Part shown: piece after piece, positions 1 to 11,243 of the stretch | Layout of the letters: every line of letters begins with the position of its first letter | Position numbering within the stretch: the first letter of the stretch is position 1 | DNA from: Ancylostoma caninum | Lineage: Eukaryota; Nematoda; Chromadorea; Rhabditida; Ancylostomatidae | NCBI GenBank assembly: GCA_037903475.1 | Contig: JBAJFG010000247.1 | Coordinates: 248,001 to 312,000, forward strand | Direction of reading: 5' to 3' | Length of the DNA stretch: 64,000 nucleotides | Notes under the pieces: generated by a model | Seen by the model: only the letters and a program-made list of their open reading frames with translations | What the model was told of the DNA's origin: nothing | The model's database searches: none | Program-made: the position numbers and the translations under genes

Positions 1-1106
1 CGTCGAGATCACTGTTGAGTTGAGTTTTGCCTGACAGTTCCAGAAACGTCTCTTTTCCTGAGTCTGACTTCGTCTTGACAAGTACGCCACGTCCCGCTTA
101 CTTCCAAAATTTGCGTGCGTTTAACTCTATCATCTGAGCAACAGGCTGGCTTCAATTTGGGCACATATGTGATCTTGGGATGTACCGTTATCCTAGTTAA
201 AGCACCGCCGTATAACAACTCGCATCGTTCCTAAGCCCGGGGTCGACCTTACACCGGCTACGGCTCTCCTCTCCCCTTTTCCCTTTCCTTCTCTCATTCC
301 GTCGTTAACACAATACATCCTCCATAGTATTCAATGGGATGTGCGGTCACCGCTACCGAATGCGCAATTTGACAAAGTTCGCTTCGATTTGAAGGCAGCA
401 ACTCATCGATTCTACCGCAAAAAATGCACATGACTCCAATCACTTTCCTACCATTTACGCACTGTGTGTGTGGAACCGTGATCTCGAAGCGACTTTCCTA
501 TCAATAACTCCGGATCGCACTTGGACAAGTCTGGATAGGAATCCCACGTGTTTCACTTCACATCCACCCCACATTGAATCAGCCGACAAGAATATCATAC
601 AAAAGCGATTTATTTGAAAACGCACCAGTACCGTCAACTAGCCGGCAAAATTATGATGATCGTGATGATGATCTCTAATATGGCAAGTACAGCCGCTGTT
701 ACACAAAAAGATCCAAGAGTGGCATGGAACTCGAAAGACCGACCAGTTCACAATGTCCAGACACTATCATGAACATCGAATTCAGTGTCGATTCGTTGCG
801 ATAAACTTGTTAACTGAACCCAGTGCCCTATTATAGAGAAAGTCAGTTAATCTGCAGTATCTGGTGAAGCATTCCGAACTTATAAGATTGTGTGCATTCC
901 ATGCATTTGACTCTCATCCGATACTTTTCCTATTGTTCCTATTTAGAACAGGCTCTGCATCCCTCTTGGTGAACAACGTCCTGTCCCAATAAACGAACGT
1001 TTTCTGCACCGGGGAGAACGTTTACAGGAGTCGCCTTTTTCAAGAAGAAAGAACGATCGAATATCGACTGGACCACCAAAGCGAACATCTGACGAGCTTC
1101 AGTTCT
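1..1106. other. No recognisable gene
   Basis: I see no supported coding region here. A short module around 240-300 (CTACGGCTCTCCTCTCCC and a pyrimidine run) recurs near 1680-1730, so this stretch probably includes repeat-derived sequence. Confidence 0.4.
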
Positions 1107-1400
1107 TCAAGGAGTTTCGAGATGGAACTTTTCCCCAACCAAAGGATGTACGATACCAACCATCGATGAAAATGCACTAAAAGGAGACTCTTGTAGTTTC
1201 AACATATCATTGTAGGAGAGATGTTCGAGATCTGCTAATGCCGCATGGAATCGCTCATTGTTGCCGAACGCTGCGACCACCGTGCTGAACTTAAGGATAT
1301 CCACCAGTCGAGATTGCGCTTCCAGCATTCCAAATTTAATAACGATGTCGAGAAATAATGTTATATACAGTTCATTCAACCGGTAGTCGGTACTGGTAGA
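1107..1400 (-). CDS. Unrecognised coding-like fragment
   Basis: On the minus strand an open frame reads through ALADLEHLSYNDMLKLQ and ends in SSMVGIVHPLVGEKFHLETP before a stop. The same frame continues below the stop with protein-like sequence (VVQSIFDRSFFLKK, then LLGQDVVHQEG) down to about 935. This may be an exon or decayed exon of a longer gene. I do not recognise the family. It may belong with the signal-peptide frame at 1840-1986, but no joined model can be proved. Confidence 0.25.
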   Translation of the reverse strand, partial: STSTDYRLNELYITLFLDIVIKFGMLEAQSRLVDILKFSTVVAAFGNNERFHAALADLEHLSYNDMLKLQESPFSAFSSMVGIVHPLVGEKFHLETP

Positions 1401-1771
1401 AGGCTGATGGATTGATACGCGGTCGTTTTCAATCAATATCATGTATGCTTGATAGCGCACAACCGCACAGCCTACCTTCAGTCTGTGAATGCACCAATAC
1501 CGACTCCTTTCTGAACCTCCTGTAGCATCCCACGTAGTAATGTCACCCAAATATTGCTGGATTTCCAAGTGCACACCCACATTCCCCAGCCAAATATGAG
1601 GGAGGTTAGAAAGCTGATTGCTGCTGATTACCAGTCGGATCTGATGGACGACGCATGACCGACTCCTTGGATTCACAGGCCGACTACGGCTCTCCTCTCC
1701 CTTTCTTCGTTTTCTCTCACATTCCACATTCCCCATGTTTTTCTCTCTTCGAATCAGCTTGAACTCTCACG

Positions 1772-1827
1772 GTTATCTTCGCTACACTGTTACTTCTTTT
1801 ACGAAGCAACAATGTAGCGAAGATAAC
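1772..1827. repeat. Short hairpin inverted repeat
   Basis: GTTATCTTCGCTACA at 1772-1786 is repeated as its exact reverse complement at 1813-1827, with a 26-base loop. It lies inside the minus-strand frame that follows the putative signal-peptide exon, so that frame is probably not coding this far. Confidence 0.7.
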
Positions 1828-1839
1828 TCTTGGTGTTAC

Positions 1840-1986
1840 TTCTTTTAAGTGATATGTTAACCGAATAGAAAGCGAATTAAACTGTTCTCCTTTGTTCAGC
1901 GGAATAAATGTTTTCTCAAGGCTTGTGTTAGATGTTAGGCCAAAAAGGAGGAGGAGTGCGACTATAAATTTGGAAACAGAATCCAC
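1840..1986 (-). CDS. Possible first exon encoding a signal peptide
   Basis: The ATG at 1986 opens a 49-codon frame starting MDSVSKFIVALLLLFGLTSN, a charged start followed by a hydrophobic core that resembles a secretory signal peptide. A GTAACA donor could end the exon at 1840. No homologous domain is recognised. It could be the start of the gene whose decayed-looking 3' part lies at 935-1400, but this is only inferred from orientation and distance. Confidence 0.25.
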
Positions 1987-2156
1987 TGCACTCTGCTAAC
2001 TTGCGTCGAGATGCCATCCACTGAATTTCGTTTCACCTTTTCTGGATAATGTGACTGTTTCCTCGTATCCAAATCCATACCAAATTGGTTAGTCCTCTCT
2101 ACAGTTTCGGCACATGAACTCGACTAAGTTTAGTGTATAGTTAAGGCCTCGCCGTC

Positions 2157-3006
2157 AAAATCTCGTGACTGTTCCCACGCCCAGGGCAAGGAACCCGGCC
2201 GTAAAGCCTTACGCTATAACCATTCCTAATCCAAGTTCGGTAAATCGACAGCAAATTTATAAGACTTCTAAAATGCCGGGAGACCTCATCGAAGAGTTCT
2301 TCGGAACAGAAGAAAGAACCTTCGAAGAACTCCTGGATGACTTCACAGGCTTGGTCGCACGCTTCGACATTGCATATTCCTGCAAACACTGCTGCACCTA
2401 TACCTTTAGGTACAGCAATATTGAAATATCAGACCATAGCTGATCACCACACACTGTTATGAATGAAACGAAGTGGTAACTGAGTTGGCCGAGGAACTGA
2501 AGCGCTAGCAAGCTAAAAGGCACAAGTTACTCAAGAGAGAGACACTCCTGAGTAACTTGCGCGACCAACTACGGAACATGAACCAAAGGAGGACACAGTG
2601 GAGAATTCGCGAAAAAGTCCACAACACGACAAAGAGCGCATTTCAAGTACAGGGAGAAGGAATTTTTTCCCTCATATCAACCGAATCTTTCATCAATGGA
2701 CTTGACCCAGAAATAAGGAAAGCAATTCTAAGGCTCTTGAATACAGATCAGCTCAACATGGTAGTCTCAGTGCAGGAAAAGAATTTTGCATCTTTGAACA
2801 AAAACGGTAAGAAGACCGAGATACAATCCAAGGCATCAGTGCACTCATCACCGGCGAGAAAGTCAACCAGCCGAGAAAAAAATGAAGGAGGTGTAACTAG
2901 CGCAAGGAAGACCACCTCTCTCGCTTTTATCTCGCCCATGGAATCAACTTCACGCATTCAACAAGCATTCAACCTATCGATTGAACCACTTCTCAGGAAG
3001 CACTGA
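2157..3006 (+). pseudogene. Degenerate retrotransposon Gag-like fragment
   Basis: Two open frames in different phases (2165-2443 and 2557-3006) cover this stretch. The first contains DLIEEFFGTEERTFEELLDD. The second contains ESFINGLDPEIRKAIL followed by a QEKN segment, resembling the capsid-region pattern FxxGLxxEIRKAL of Gag proteins of LTR retrotransposons. The C-terminal half is Lys/Ser-rich. No zinc knuckle or protease follows. The frame change and lack of pol suggest an eroded remnant. The family call rests on a short motif and composition only. Confidence 0.35.
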
Positions 3007-3559
3007 TGATTCGCATGACCGCTCAACTCTATGCGGAGCCATCCGATCCGCTCATTCTCAGCACCACAAATGGTATAAGGATGTAATGGGAATAGCTGTC
3101 ACCAACTTTCTCCACATCCGTATAGCACGAAAAATTTTCAACAAAAAAAATTTTGAATAAAAAAATTTGAATAAAACAACACCTTACTTTTGTGGAGAAC
3201 CAACAACAGCTACGTAACATTTATACAATTGAAAATGGTCAAATCGCTTCTTTTAATGGTAGAACAATAACCAATTCCTTAGAAAATCTGAAAACTGTTA
3301 TTTTTCAAAGAATTTAGCTTAAGCAAAGATCAGACTGTAGCATGGGAACCAGTGCATTCCGCTCCAACTATGATCCAGTCGGCTTATATGAGGCACTGGT
3401 TACGAAGCGATCTTGTCTTTTCATTTCAAAGCAACTAGCAGCGCAAACATCTGACAGAATACTGTGAGACATTCACTGATAGTTATCTTACTACATCTAA
3501 TCACATTCTTTTTTTCATATATTCATTGTCGCATAATGGTTCATAATTATATTCTCTGA
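3007..3559. other. No gene seen
   Basis: A/T-rich stretch without a supportable reading frame; it separates the Gag-like fragment from the threonine-rich frames that begin at 3560. Confidence 0.4.
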
Positions 3560-4230
3560 ATGACGCCTCGTTGCAGAGGGAGATGCACCATAATTAACCT
3601 CTCAGATAAACACGGAAGGACCTCAACCTCTCAGTTATTGACATCAGAACTAATTCCTCTTACTACTCGGCTCTTCGACAATGCCATAACGAATCAAATC
3701 CCGAATTCTCCTACACGTCCAATTGTGAGGAGAAAAATGATACATGATACAAGAAATACAACGACGGAATGTTATCTATAAAATTTCACGATGATTTCTA
3801 TGAAATTTCGTTACATCACATTTCGCATCTCACTGCTTTCCGTTCCAATATTGCAGCAAACAACTACAACTCTTCCACAACCTCGAACAAAACCGTACAT
3901 TGAACTATGCGGAAGAAGCAACTCGTCGAGATCAACGGCAGAGAATTTCTCCAGCCTCCGACAATTAATGTCAACACAGAATTTGGAAGGGCATTACTGA
4001 AGGACTAGTACACTCGTGTTCCCTTTGTCGAGAAAAGTGCAGCCCAAATTTCCGCGCAGACGACAGCATCTTCTTCTACAAAAATCGATGCTACAGCAAC
4101 ACCTGTTTTTGGAAGTGACGTCAAGATCATTCGTCAACGAATCCCTCGAACCACCTCTCCAAAACCCATTCTCCGACCAATTCTTCCTTCACTCCCACAT
4201 CTTGAGCGTTCGGAATAGAATTGTCATATG
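3560..4230 (+). pseudogene. Thr/Pro-rich frame interrupted by stops, possible 5' exon of the repeat unit
   Basis: One phase is open from ATG 3560 to 4234 except for stops near 3779 and 3998. The product would be rich in Thr, Pro and Ser (QQTTTTLPQPRTKP). It ends at CATATG followed by GTGAG, a plausible donor of a 96-bp intron, and splicing at that point keeps the same phase open into the exon at 4327. A similar start context (CTGAATGACRCCTC) occurs at 3557 and 11021, so both may mark the start of the same repeated unit. The function is unknown. Confidence 0.3.
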
Positions 4231-4918
4231 GTGAGAAATTTGATTCATTTAGAATACACAGTAGTTTTATCTTTCTTAGAATCTATTGCCCCGTGTTTCC
4301 CATGGTACTGTTGTTCTTGATTTCAGGCGAACAAGTGGGAACAACGCAAAGATCAAGGTCCGACGGTATTTATGTCAGGACGGCGAACCGATCGAGGAGC
4401 TGGAAGGAAGCACCGACCGCAAGGACTCGCCGGGACGCTGGGAGCCCTGGACCGAGCCGGTCTCTGCCTCCTCTTCACCTTCGCCTTTTGCGATCTCTTT
4501 CTCATGTTCATATACTGCCTCGCTGTATCCCTCCAATAAATCATACAGTTGACGTCAGTGGCGGTGGCCCATCTGCGGCCTCAAGAAGCACGCTGCGCAA
4601 CTGCGGCGCCCGTCATAAACGATATTTTCTGCTGCTGTTATGCTATATCCTCAGCTTTTCTGCCCAATTTTAAGGATTTTTGACCAAATCGGAAAGAAAG
4701 CGACTAGAAGTAGCATTCCGGCAGCAGACAACACCGGTCCGGGCGTGCGCGGCGCGGTTGCGCTGCGTCCTCCTCGAGGCCGCACATGGGCCACCGCCAT
4801 TGCCGTCTACTGTATGTTATTAAGTGTCGAAACAGTGAAAGAATATAAAAGGTTAGAGCCCTGGGGCGGTTGTGCGTTTTAAGGGGATTGAGCCGTGGGC
4901 GACGGCCAATCCTTTACT
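4223..4918 (+). repeat. Left copy of direct repeat with intron-like segment
   Basis: This segment is closely repeated at 10596-11022. Both copies contain a 96-bp piece bounded by GTGAG and TTTCAG (4231-4326 here), then a frame that stays open in both copies (GNNAKIKV, then DGEPIEELEGSTDRKDSPG), then AATAAA and further on a TATAAAAGG sequence. The left copy is longer because a 267-bp element is inserted at 4546. This looks like the 3' portion of a repeated, intron-bearing unit. It does not have TG...CA ends, so an LTR is unlikely. Confidence 0.65.
4546..4812. mobile_element. TA-flanked MITE inserted in the left repeat
   Basis: The element is flanked by TA at 4544-4545 and 4813-4814. Its ends are CAGTTGACG and, read inward from the right, CAGTAGACG. 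The homologous repeat at 10596-11022 lacks it and keeps a single TA, giving an empty-site comparison. There is no coding capacity. The TA target points to a Tc1/mariner-type transposase. Confidence 0.7.
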
Positions 4919-5149
4919 AGTAGCAGCGAGTGGTTCTGGCCAGTCGGTCAGGGCCACCAGCTCTCCTTTTTCCTATCTCTTGAATTCCGGTGTCGCCTCA
5001 ACCGGACACTTCGTCATCTCTCGTGCCTATTATTGCATTTTGACTAAGGGCCCAATTTAGAGTCTCTATGCAAGAAATAGGTAGGGTTTTGCCGTCGTGT
5101 TTTTGTGCGATTTCGTGTTGTGATGTTTATAGGTTATGATGAGAATACT

Positions 5150-5487
5150 GAGCTCAGGAAAATTTTTTCGAGTGTTGTTCTCCAGTACGATTTGACAGTG
5201 TCCTTAACATTCTAGCTCATCTGAACGTTGAATGTTTTCCTGTCGCAGTGTACCGCCTAGGTAAACAAGCGCATCGACCAAGACTTATTAAAGTTGTTCT
5301 TTCTTCTCAAAAATTCCAACGTTTGGCAGTTAAGCGTGCATCTCTACTGAGATTCTTTCCGGAGAAGGGAATATTCCTCAGGGAATCCTTTACAGATGCG
5401 GATAGGAAGAGACGTAGAGATGAACGAACCCACAGATCTCTTCCCCCTCTTCAAACACCACCTACTACTGGTTTCCAGGAAAACTGA
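5150..5487 (+). pseudogene. CR1 ORF1-like RNA-binding C-terminus
   Basis: The frame encodes SVLNILAHLNVE, then YRLGKQ, then RPRLIKVVLSSQKFQR and a Lys/Arg-rich helix. This matches the RRM-like pattern seen in ORF1 regions of nematode non-LTR elements. Its phase differs from the endonuclease-RT frame, which is already readable from about 5450. The two parts were either one ORF broken by a frameshift or two adjacent ORFs. The element probably lost its 5' end, as is common for target-primed insertions. Confidence 0.5.
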
Positions 5488-5531
5488 ATGATGTTCCTCG
5501 GACTGATTGTATATCCAACAACTCATCATAC

Positions 5532-8318
5532 TTGACGTGTTTCTATGCTAACCTAAGATCACTACCTAAAAATTCATTACATATTGATCTTGTGTACAGT
5601 GATAAATTTGATATGTACTTCTTCACGGAGACGTGGCTGAAATCGCATCATTCTATGTCTACTATGTTTGGTAGTTGGTTGAATAGCTATGCGGTTTTGC
5701 GTTGTGATCGCAGCGAGAGAGCAGGTGGTGGTGTTGCAGTCTTGCTCAGAGAGGAAATATGCCATTCGCTAATACTTTCTGAATCAATCAAAGATGGATA
5801 TGAAATCATTGCTGCCGACATTTCGTCAGAGGATCTCTCATTCAGAATTATATTGGTTTATAGAACGCCTACATGCTCTTCCTTACTCACTGATCTGTTA
5901 GGCAACACTATCAGTGATCTCTCTTCATGCGAATTACCCACAGTTATTCTTGGCGATTTCAATATGCCAGACGTAGACTGGGACACAGATAATCCCTCAA
6001 ACTCACTGTCATTCAGAGACATTATTAGATGTCATGGATTCACCCAGTATATCAAGGACACTACTAGAGCCTCAAGTACACTAGATTTACTTTTCGCAAA
6101 CTCTACGGAATTGATTGAGAATCTTTCGCTTCGTGCTCCCGTTGGCACAAGCGATCACATGAGCATCACGTTCAGTATATTGGGGAGTGGAATTAACCTT
6201 CATCCTATTTGTCGTAGATCATTCACTAAGTGCGACTATGGAGCAATCAACACCTATCTTGCCAGTGTGAACTGGATTAACTCTTTTGAGTCGGTTCTTT
6301 CCGTCAACGATAAATACAATATGTTCATCGACATATTACTTCATGCTGTGGATTTGTTTGTGCCTTGGGTCTATGTATACCCTCACAAAATTAACCTTCC
6401 ACCTTACCTAAGCAAAATGCTTGAACATAAGGAATGTTTGTATGCTTATGCCAAAGCAACAGGAGATTGGCGTGAGTACAACAATTTTTCGACTTCTTTC
6501 TCGAAGCGTCTCAAAAAATATAATCGTAGTGTGGAAAAAAAGATAATAAACTCTGGGAAACAAGGCTTTTTCTCCTACCTAAGAAGCAAACTTTCTAATA
6601 AATCGACTGTAGAAACGCTACAAAGAGACGGCACAATTGCCATCACTGCCCAAGAGAAAGCCAATCTACTCGCCGCTGAATTTTTCAACGTCTACGCTGA
6701 TGATGATGGAAATAGACCTTGCTTTAGTCGCCCTATCAAAAGTTCTATGAAGAACTTTCCTAGCTTTGACACTGTTTCTGTATATGAACTTCTCAGCAAG
6801 ATTCCCAGCTCATATACTATGACTCCTGAAAATCTCCCGCCAATATTTATTAAACAAATTTCGGCGAGTATAGCCTTCCCAATATCATACATTTTCAACC
6901 AATCCATGATGTATTCTGAAGTTCCTATATTGTGGAAGCATGCACTTGTTACGCCAATTCTCAAAAAACACCCTTCCTCTGATGTTTCAAACTACCGTCC
7001 AATAAGTATAACGTCGATCTTTTGTACAGTGTTTGAAAAAATCCTGAAAAAACATATCATGACCCATCTTTTGGACAATGACCTAATTCCTTCTACCCAA
7101 CATGGTTTTGTTCCGGGAAGGTCAGTCGAAACAAATCTACTTGAATGTCTCAATGACTGGTCAGATATTTTAGATAGAAGATCATGTTGTGATATTATTT
7201 ACTTTGACTTTGCGAAAGCGTTTGACCGGGTCAGTCATGGAAAGCTATTACACATGATAAACAACTTGGGGTTCCATCCAAATGTTTGTGCCTGGCTCTC
7301 TCAGTTTCTTTGTGGGAGAACGTTTCGAGTTAAAGTCGACTCATCTCTGTCTAGTGTACTGGAAGCTCGTAGTGGAGTACCTCAAGGTGGAGTTCTGTCT
7401 CCTATTCTATTCCTCCTCTACACATCCGAAATTGCAGAACTCTTGCAAAGTAAAGGAGTCTGATGCATGCAATATGCAGATGATGTTAAGATCTACCGTG
7501 AGATTAGTGAATGCGAAGATATGGTTAAAGTACAAGATGCCATCAACTGCTTGGTTGATTGGTCCAAAAAGTGGCAATTACCACTTTCGCTGGGTAAAAC
7601 TTATCATCTCAGAATTGGTAACTCACATTCCACTGGCTACTATGCTATAGACTCTCTGGAAGTGACAAGAACCACTTCTGTTAAAGATCTAGGGTTTCGC
7701 TACGATGAAAAGCTTGATTTTACCTCACATTACGCAATGATTTGTAGTAAGGCACACATACGTACGTTTCAAATATTCAAGGCTCTTTCCACAACTGATC
7801 AGAATTTACTTTTACGAGCTTATAAAATGTACGTTCGTCCTCTAGTAGAGTGTGGATCTACTGTATTCAGTCCATGCAAGAAAAAGGATATTGCAAAAAT
7901 TGAAAAGGTACAAAATAGCTTTACTAGAAAGGTTCTCATTAGGAAAGGAATTTTTTCTTACTCAAGCATTCCCCATGCAACAGCAAGGAATCGTTACCTG
8001 GGTATTCCCTCTCTTGAATCTAGACGAAAACTCTTTGATGTATGCATGGTCTATAAAATACTACATGCATGGGACTTTGAAAAAGCTAAAATATTCTTTT
8101 CTTTAGTGACATCCATAACCAGGGGTAGCGAATTTAAAATCTTTTATAGACGACCGCGAAGCTTTATAAGGGCCAAGAGTTTCACAGTCCGAGCGGGAAC
8201 GGCATATGTCTCTTTGAGCAAAAAGGCACCTACCATAAATTCTCTTGCTGCTTTCAAAAGATTTGCCATCCCTAAGATAACTACCTTCTACAGAGTAATG
8301 GTGCAGTTTCAGTTTTAA
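5532..8318 (+). pseudogene. CR1-type endonuclease-reverse transcriptase with in-frame stop
   Basis: One phase is open from before 5532 to 8318 apart from a single TGA at 7461-7463. Endonuclease motifs are TETWL (about 5626), YRTP, GDFN (about 5957) and SDH (about 6151). Reverse-transcriptase motifs are FDFAKAFDRVSH (about 7204), GVPQGGVLSPILFLLY (about 7375) and YADD (about 7470). The TGA lies just upstream of YADD. The stop interrupts the catalytic domain, so the copy is probably inactive unless the stop is read through. About 930 codons remain, near the normal ORF2 size. Confidence 0.8.
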
Positions 8319-8431
8319 CTTGCTATGATTGCACTGATAGGAATGTTAACACTGATTTTTACTCATGTAATGATAACCATTTTTTAACGTCTGTCTTAAA
8401 CAGCGTAATAAATGTATGTATGTATGTATGT

Positions 8432-8740
8432 AAAAATCTCCTGTTGGAGGAGCGGCAGACTACGGTGGTCTTCAGAAGATCAACCCACCCAGTTGCCTTT
8501 TGGAACCGAGTAAACATGCCTTTAGTACGAGGTCGACTCGTCAATGAAATCTAAAGGTTAATTTTTTTTGTTCAAAGCTGCGCGGTATCGTACCGATGAG
8601 AACTTGTATCAGCGGACAGCGCTGGACCGCAGCCGAAGTCCTTCTTAGTTTGCATGGTGAGCGTTTCAGCCCATCTATTATGCCAAGCAAAATGTCTTTG
8701 TTCTCGTGATTTATAAGAATCCTCTTCGTGTCATTTATTT
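8432..8740. other. Junction between CR1 tail and helicase remnant
   Basis: No gene is supported. Short readable stretches such as NVFVLVIYKNPLRVIYLN around 8690-8750 could be decayed upstream helicase coding sequence, but stops interrupt every phase. Confidence 0.3.
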
Positions 8741-10564
8741 GAATTTTTGCAAACAGTGATCATGTATCAGCCATATTCTCATAACAAATGCCACAAGGAA
8801 TTTGCCTTCTTTCATGAAGCCGGCGCCCATGGGAACGAGATCATCACCGTTACTGCGCAACTTACCCGATGGGATACGCCGAGATGGCGCCGGTACCTCG
8901 CACGCTCGCCCAACCAACAACTCGCAGTGGGAACCTACTTGGCACAAGAGGGTGACAAAGCTAACCCAACCCTAGCAATGCTGGAAAATTGCTGCCTATA
9001 CAACAGACCTTTGCGATAGGTTCGCCAGATTTCTTAAGCGCAAGAGCAATTCTGTCAAATGATATCGAACTCCAAGGAGTCTCCATGAACCCTGGAGATT
9101 CATTTATAGTTTCCACCGAATGAGGACCAATTACATTGAACCAGGACCAAGTTAATGCCGTGAACCTTTTCCGACACCGTTTTCCAATCACGGTAGTGGA
9201 GAGCGCGTATGGCGCAGGTAAAACCGTCTGCACTGCAGTGATGGCCGACGCGGACGCCAGAAACGGACGACACGTTCTGGTCACGTCCGTTCAGAATAAC
9301 GCAGTGGACGTTATTGCAGCGAAGATCGCACAACTAAATTCACCTCACATACGACCAGTGAGATTCGTCAGCAAAAAAATCATCGCTGACACTAACCGAT
9401 TTGTTCTGTACGATCTAGCAAATCTACTGGAACGTTTTCACCTCACCCATGCCGAACAACTCGAGGAGGACGAAATCGAAAAATTTGCTCAATTTGCAGA
9501 TTGTCGTCAACGACTTCGCGAATTCGTCCTGACAGGAACTGATCCGGATGAAAACTGAGCATAGCGAACTGCTCATGCTCGAGAGGAACCCATCCAAGCT
9601 CATCAAGCAGCTGGTGGACATTTTTATAAGGGTTTACAAACCCAATGTCTTCCTGTGTACGGTCGCATCTGCGCTCAACATCACTGCACCAGAGGGACTG
9701 TTATCGGATTGCTACGAGCGCTGGGCCTCTGTATTACTCGACTAAGCCTCAATGCTCCCGGAAGCGGTACTCATCACGATGCTTTCTCGGTTCCAGAACT
9801 CTTGTTTTACCCTTATTGGCGACAGCAAACAACTGCCGCCGTATGTGGGCACGCAGGCGATTCCGCTTGCTGTGGACCTCTGTTCCCAGTCAGCACTCGA
9901 CATCGTTAACCGTAGGGGTAATACACCAACATGCAGCATTCAGATCGTCTACCGCCCCCACGTCCGGATGATGGAGCTGAATTCTGAGGTGTTGTATAAC
10001 GGCACCTTAATATGTGCAACACCCGCGGAACGTCGCATGGCACTGCTACAGCGCATGCATATGCCTAACCCATCGATACCTGTAGCGTTCATCGATGTAC
10101 GCGGCGAAGCCATCCAATCAGTGACTCGCTCGTATCGGAACGAAGCCGAGGCGCAAGCAGTAACTGTTCCCGTCCGCAAATTACTGAGTAAGGGATTCCA
10201 CGGTCAGGAAATCATGGTGATCGCCCTCTATAAGGACCAAAAACTACTGTGCGAGCAGCTTCTGGCGTCAATGGGTGTGAGCGTAGGAACCGTCGACAGC
10301 GAGCAAGGAGCAGAGCAATCAGTCGTGATTTTGTGCACGACACGCACAACGGTCCCAAGCAGTTCCTCACTCGCCTTCTTCTGCGATCCACGCCGACTTA
10401 ATGTGGCTCTCTCCCGCGCATGTGATGGTCTTTTTGTAACAGGTTCATCATCGTGTCTCCGGCGCCTACCTATTTGGGAGAATGTAATCCAGTGGTGCGA
10501 ATCTCACAAACTCATCGTGCCGATGGAGTTCTTTGACGACCTGCTACCATATCCACAAAACTAA
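8741..10564 (+). pseudogene. UPF1-like superfamily 1 helicase, decayed
   Basis: A helicase frame can be followed across several breaks. It shifts phase near 8990 and near 9548, and has in-frame stops at 9121-9123 and 9743-9745. The motifs are in order: a Q-like LNQDQVNAV (about 9136), Walker A ESAYGAGKT (about 9200), motif II whose Asp is followed by a TAA stop (about 9740), motif III IGDSKQLPP (about 9817), motif V GTVDSEQGAEQSVVIL (about 10287), and motif VI NVALSRA (about 10401). This order is that of the SF1B UPF1/ZNFX1-type group. The last 270 codons are intact. The copy lies just upstream of a direct repeat, suggesting a multi-copy mobile or amplified unit. Confidence 0.75.
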
Positions 10565-10595
10565 GTCCGAGGTCGGACTTTTCGAAGGTGGAGAT

Positions 10596-11022
10596 GTCAT
10601 ATGGTGAGGGATTTGATTCATCTAGAATACACAGTAGTTTTGTCTTTCTTAGAATCTATTGCCCCAAGTTTCCCATGATACTGTTGTTCTTGATTTCAGG
10701 CGAACAAATGGGAACAACGCAAAGATCAAGGTCCGAGGGTATTTATGGAAGGACGGCGAACCGATCGAGGAGCTGGAAGGAAGCACTGACCGCAAGGACT
10801 CGCCGGGAAGCTGGGAGCCCTGGACCGAGCCGATCTCTGCCTCCTCTTCACCTTCGCCTTTTGCGATCTCTTTCTCATGTTCATATGCTGCCGCGCTGTA
10901 TCCCTCCAATAAATCATATGTTATTAAGTGTCGAAACAGTGAAAGAATATAAAAGGTTAGAGTCCTGGGGCGGTTGTGCGTTTTAAGGGGATTGAGCCGT
11001 AGGCGACGGCCAATCCTTTACT
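10596..11022 (+). repeat. Right copy of direct repeat with intron-like segment
   Basis: This is homologous to 4223-4918 without the inserted MITE. The GTGAG...TTTCAG segment is 10604-10699, again 96 bp. The following frame encodes GNNAKIKVRGYLWKDGEPIE, stays open to AATAAA near 10909, and is followed by TATAAAAGG near 10949. It starts 31 bases after the helicase stop. The copies differ by scattered substitutions. Confidence 0.65.
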
Positions 11023-11024
11023 GA

Positions 11025-11243
11025 ATGACACCTCCAAAGAAATTCGTATGCACGCCTCCTATCCCAGAATGGATGATTCCAACGACAGGAAGACCAATGC
11101 GCATCTTCAAACCACCCCAGCAAACAACAACCACAAACACCCGTCAAACTACTGCACTGCTAGACATTTTCATTAATAATCGCCGCACTTTCCCTATACC
11201 TGCTAAAAATACTACCTCGCTCAACAACTATGACGCTGATTGA
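11025..11243 (+). CDS. Short Thr/Pro-rich ORF after the right repeat
   Basis: The ATG at 11025 opens a 72-codon frame beginning MTPPKKFVCTPPIPEW with a run QQTTTTNTRQTT. It lies about 75 bases after TATAAAAGG. Its start context and composition resemble the frame at 3560, so it may be the start of another copy of the same repeated unit. The function is unknown, and the frame could be non-functional. Confidence 0.25.
   Translation: MTPPKKFVCTPPIPEWMIPTTGRPMRIFKPPQQTTTTNTRQTTALLDIFINNRRTFPIPAKNTTSLNNYDAD

Larger units (their letters stand above)
5150..8431 (+). mobile_element. CR1-like non-LTR retrotransposon, 5'-truncated
   Basis: From about 5150 the sequence encodes the end of an ORF1-type RNA-binding module (VYRLGKQAHRPRLIKVVL, then DRKRRRDERTHR), followed by an apurinic-type endonuclease and a reverse transcriptase. 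The 3' end at 8407-8431 is a short tandem repeat of ATGT instead of a long poly(A) tail, which fits the CR1 clade. A frame change lies between the ORF1-like part (open to 5487) and the endonuclease frame. The 5' boundary is not sharply defined. Confidence 0.75.

Noticed and set aside
8741..10564. The helicase as part of a Helitron
   Set aside because: Motifs fit UPF1-like SF1B, not the Pif1-type Rep/helicase. No HUH Rep domain and no Helitron ends were seen.
4223..11022. The direct repeats as LTRs of one 6.8-kb retrotransposon
   Set aside because: They lack TG...CA ends, contain a GT-AG intron-like segment, place AATAAA before the TATA box, and enclose a CR1 element and a helicase but no LTR-type pol.
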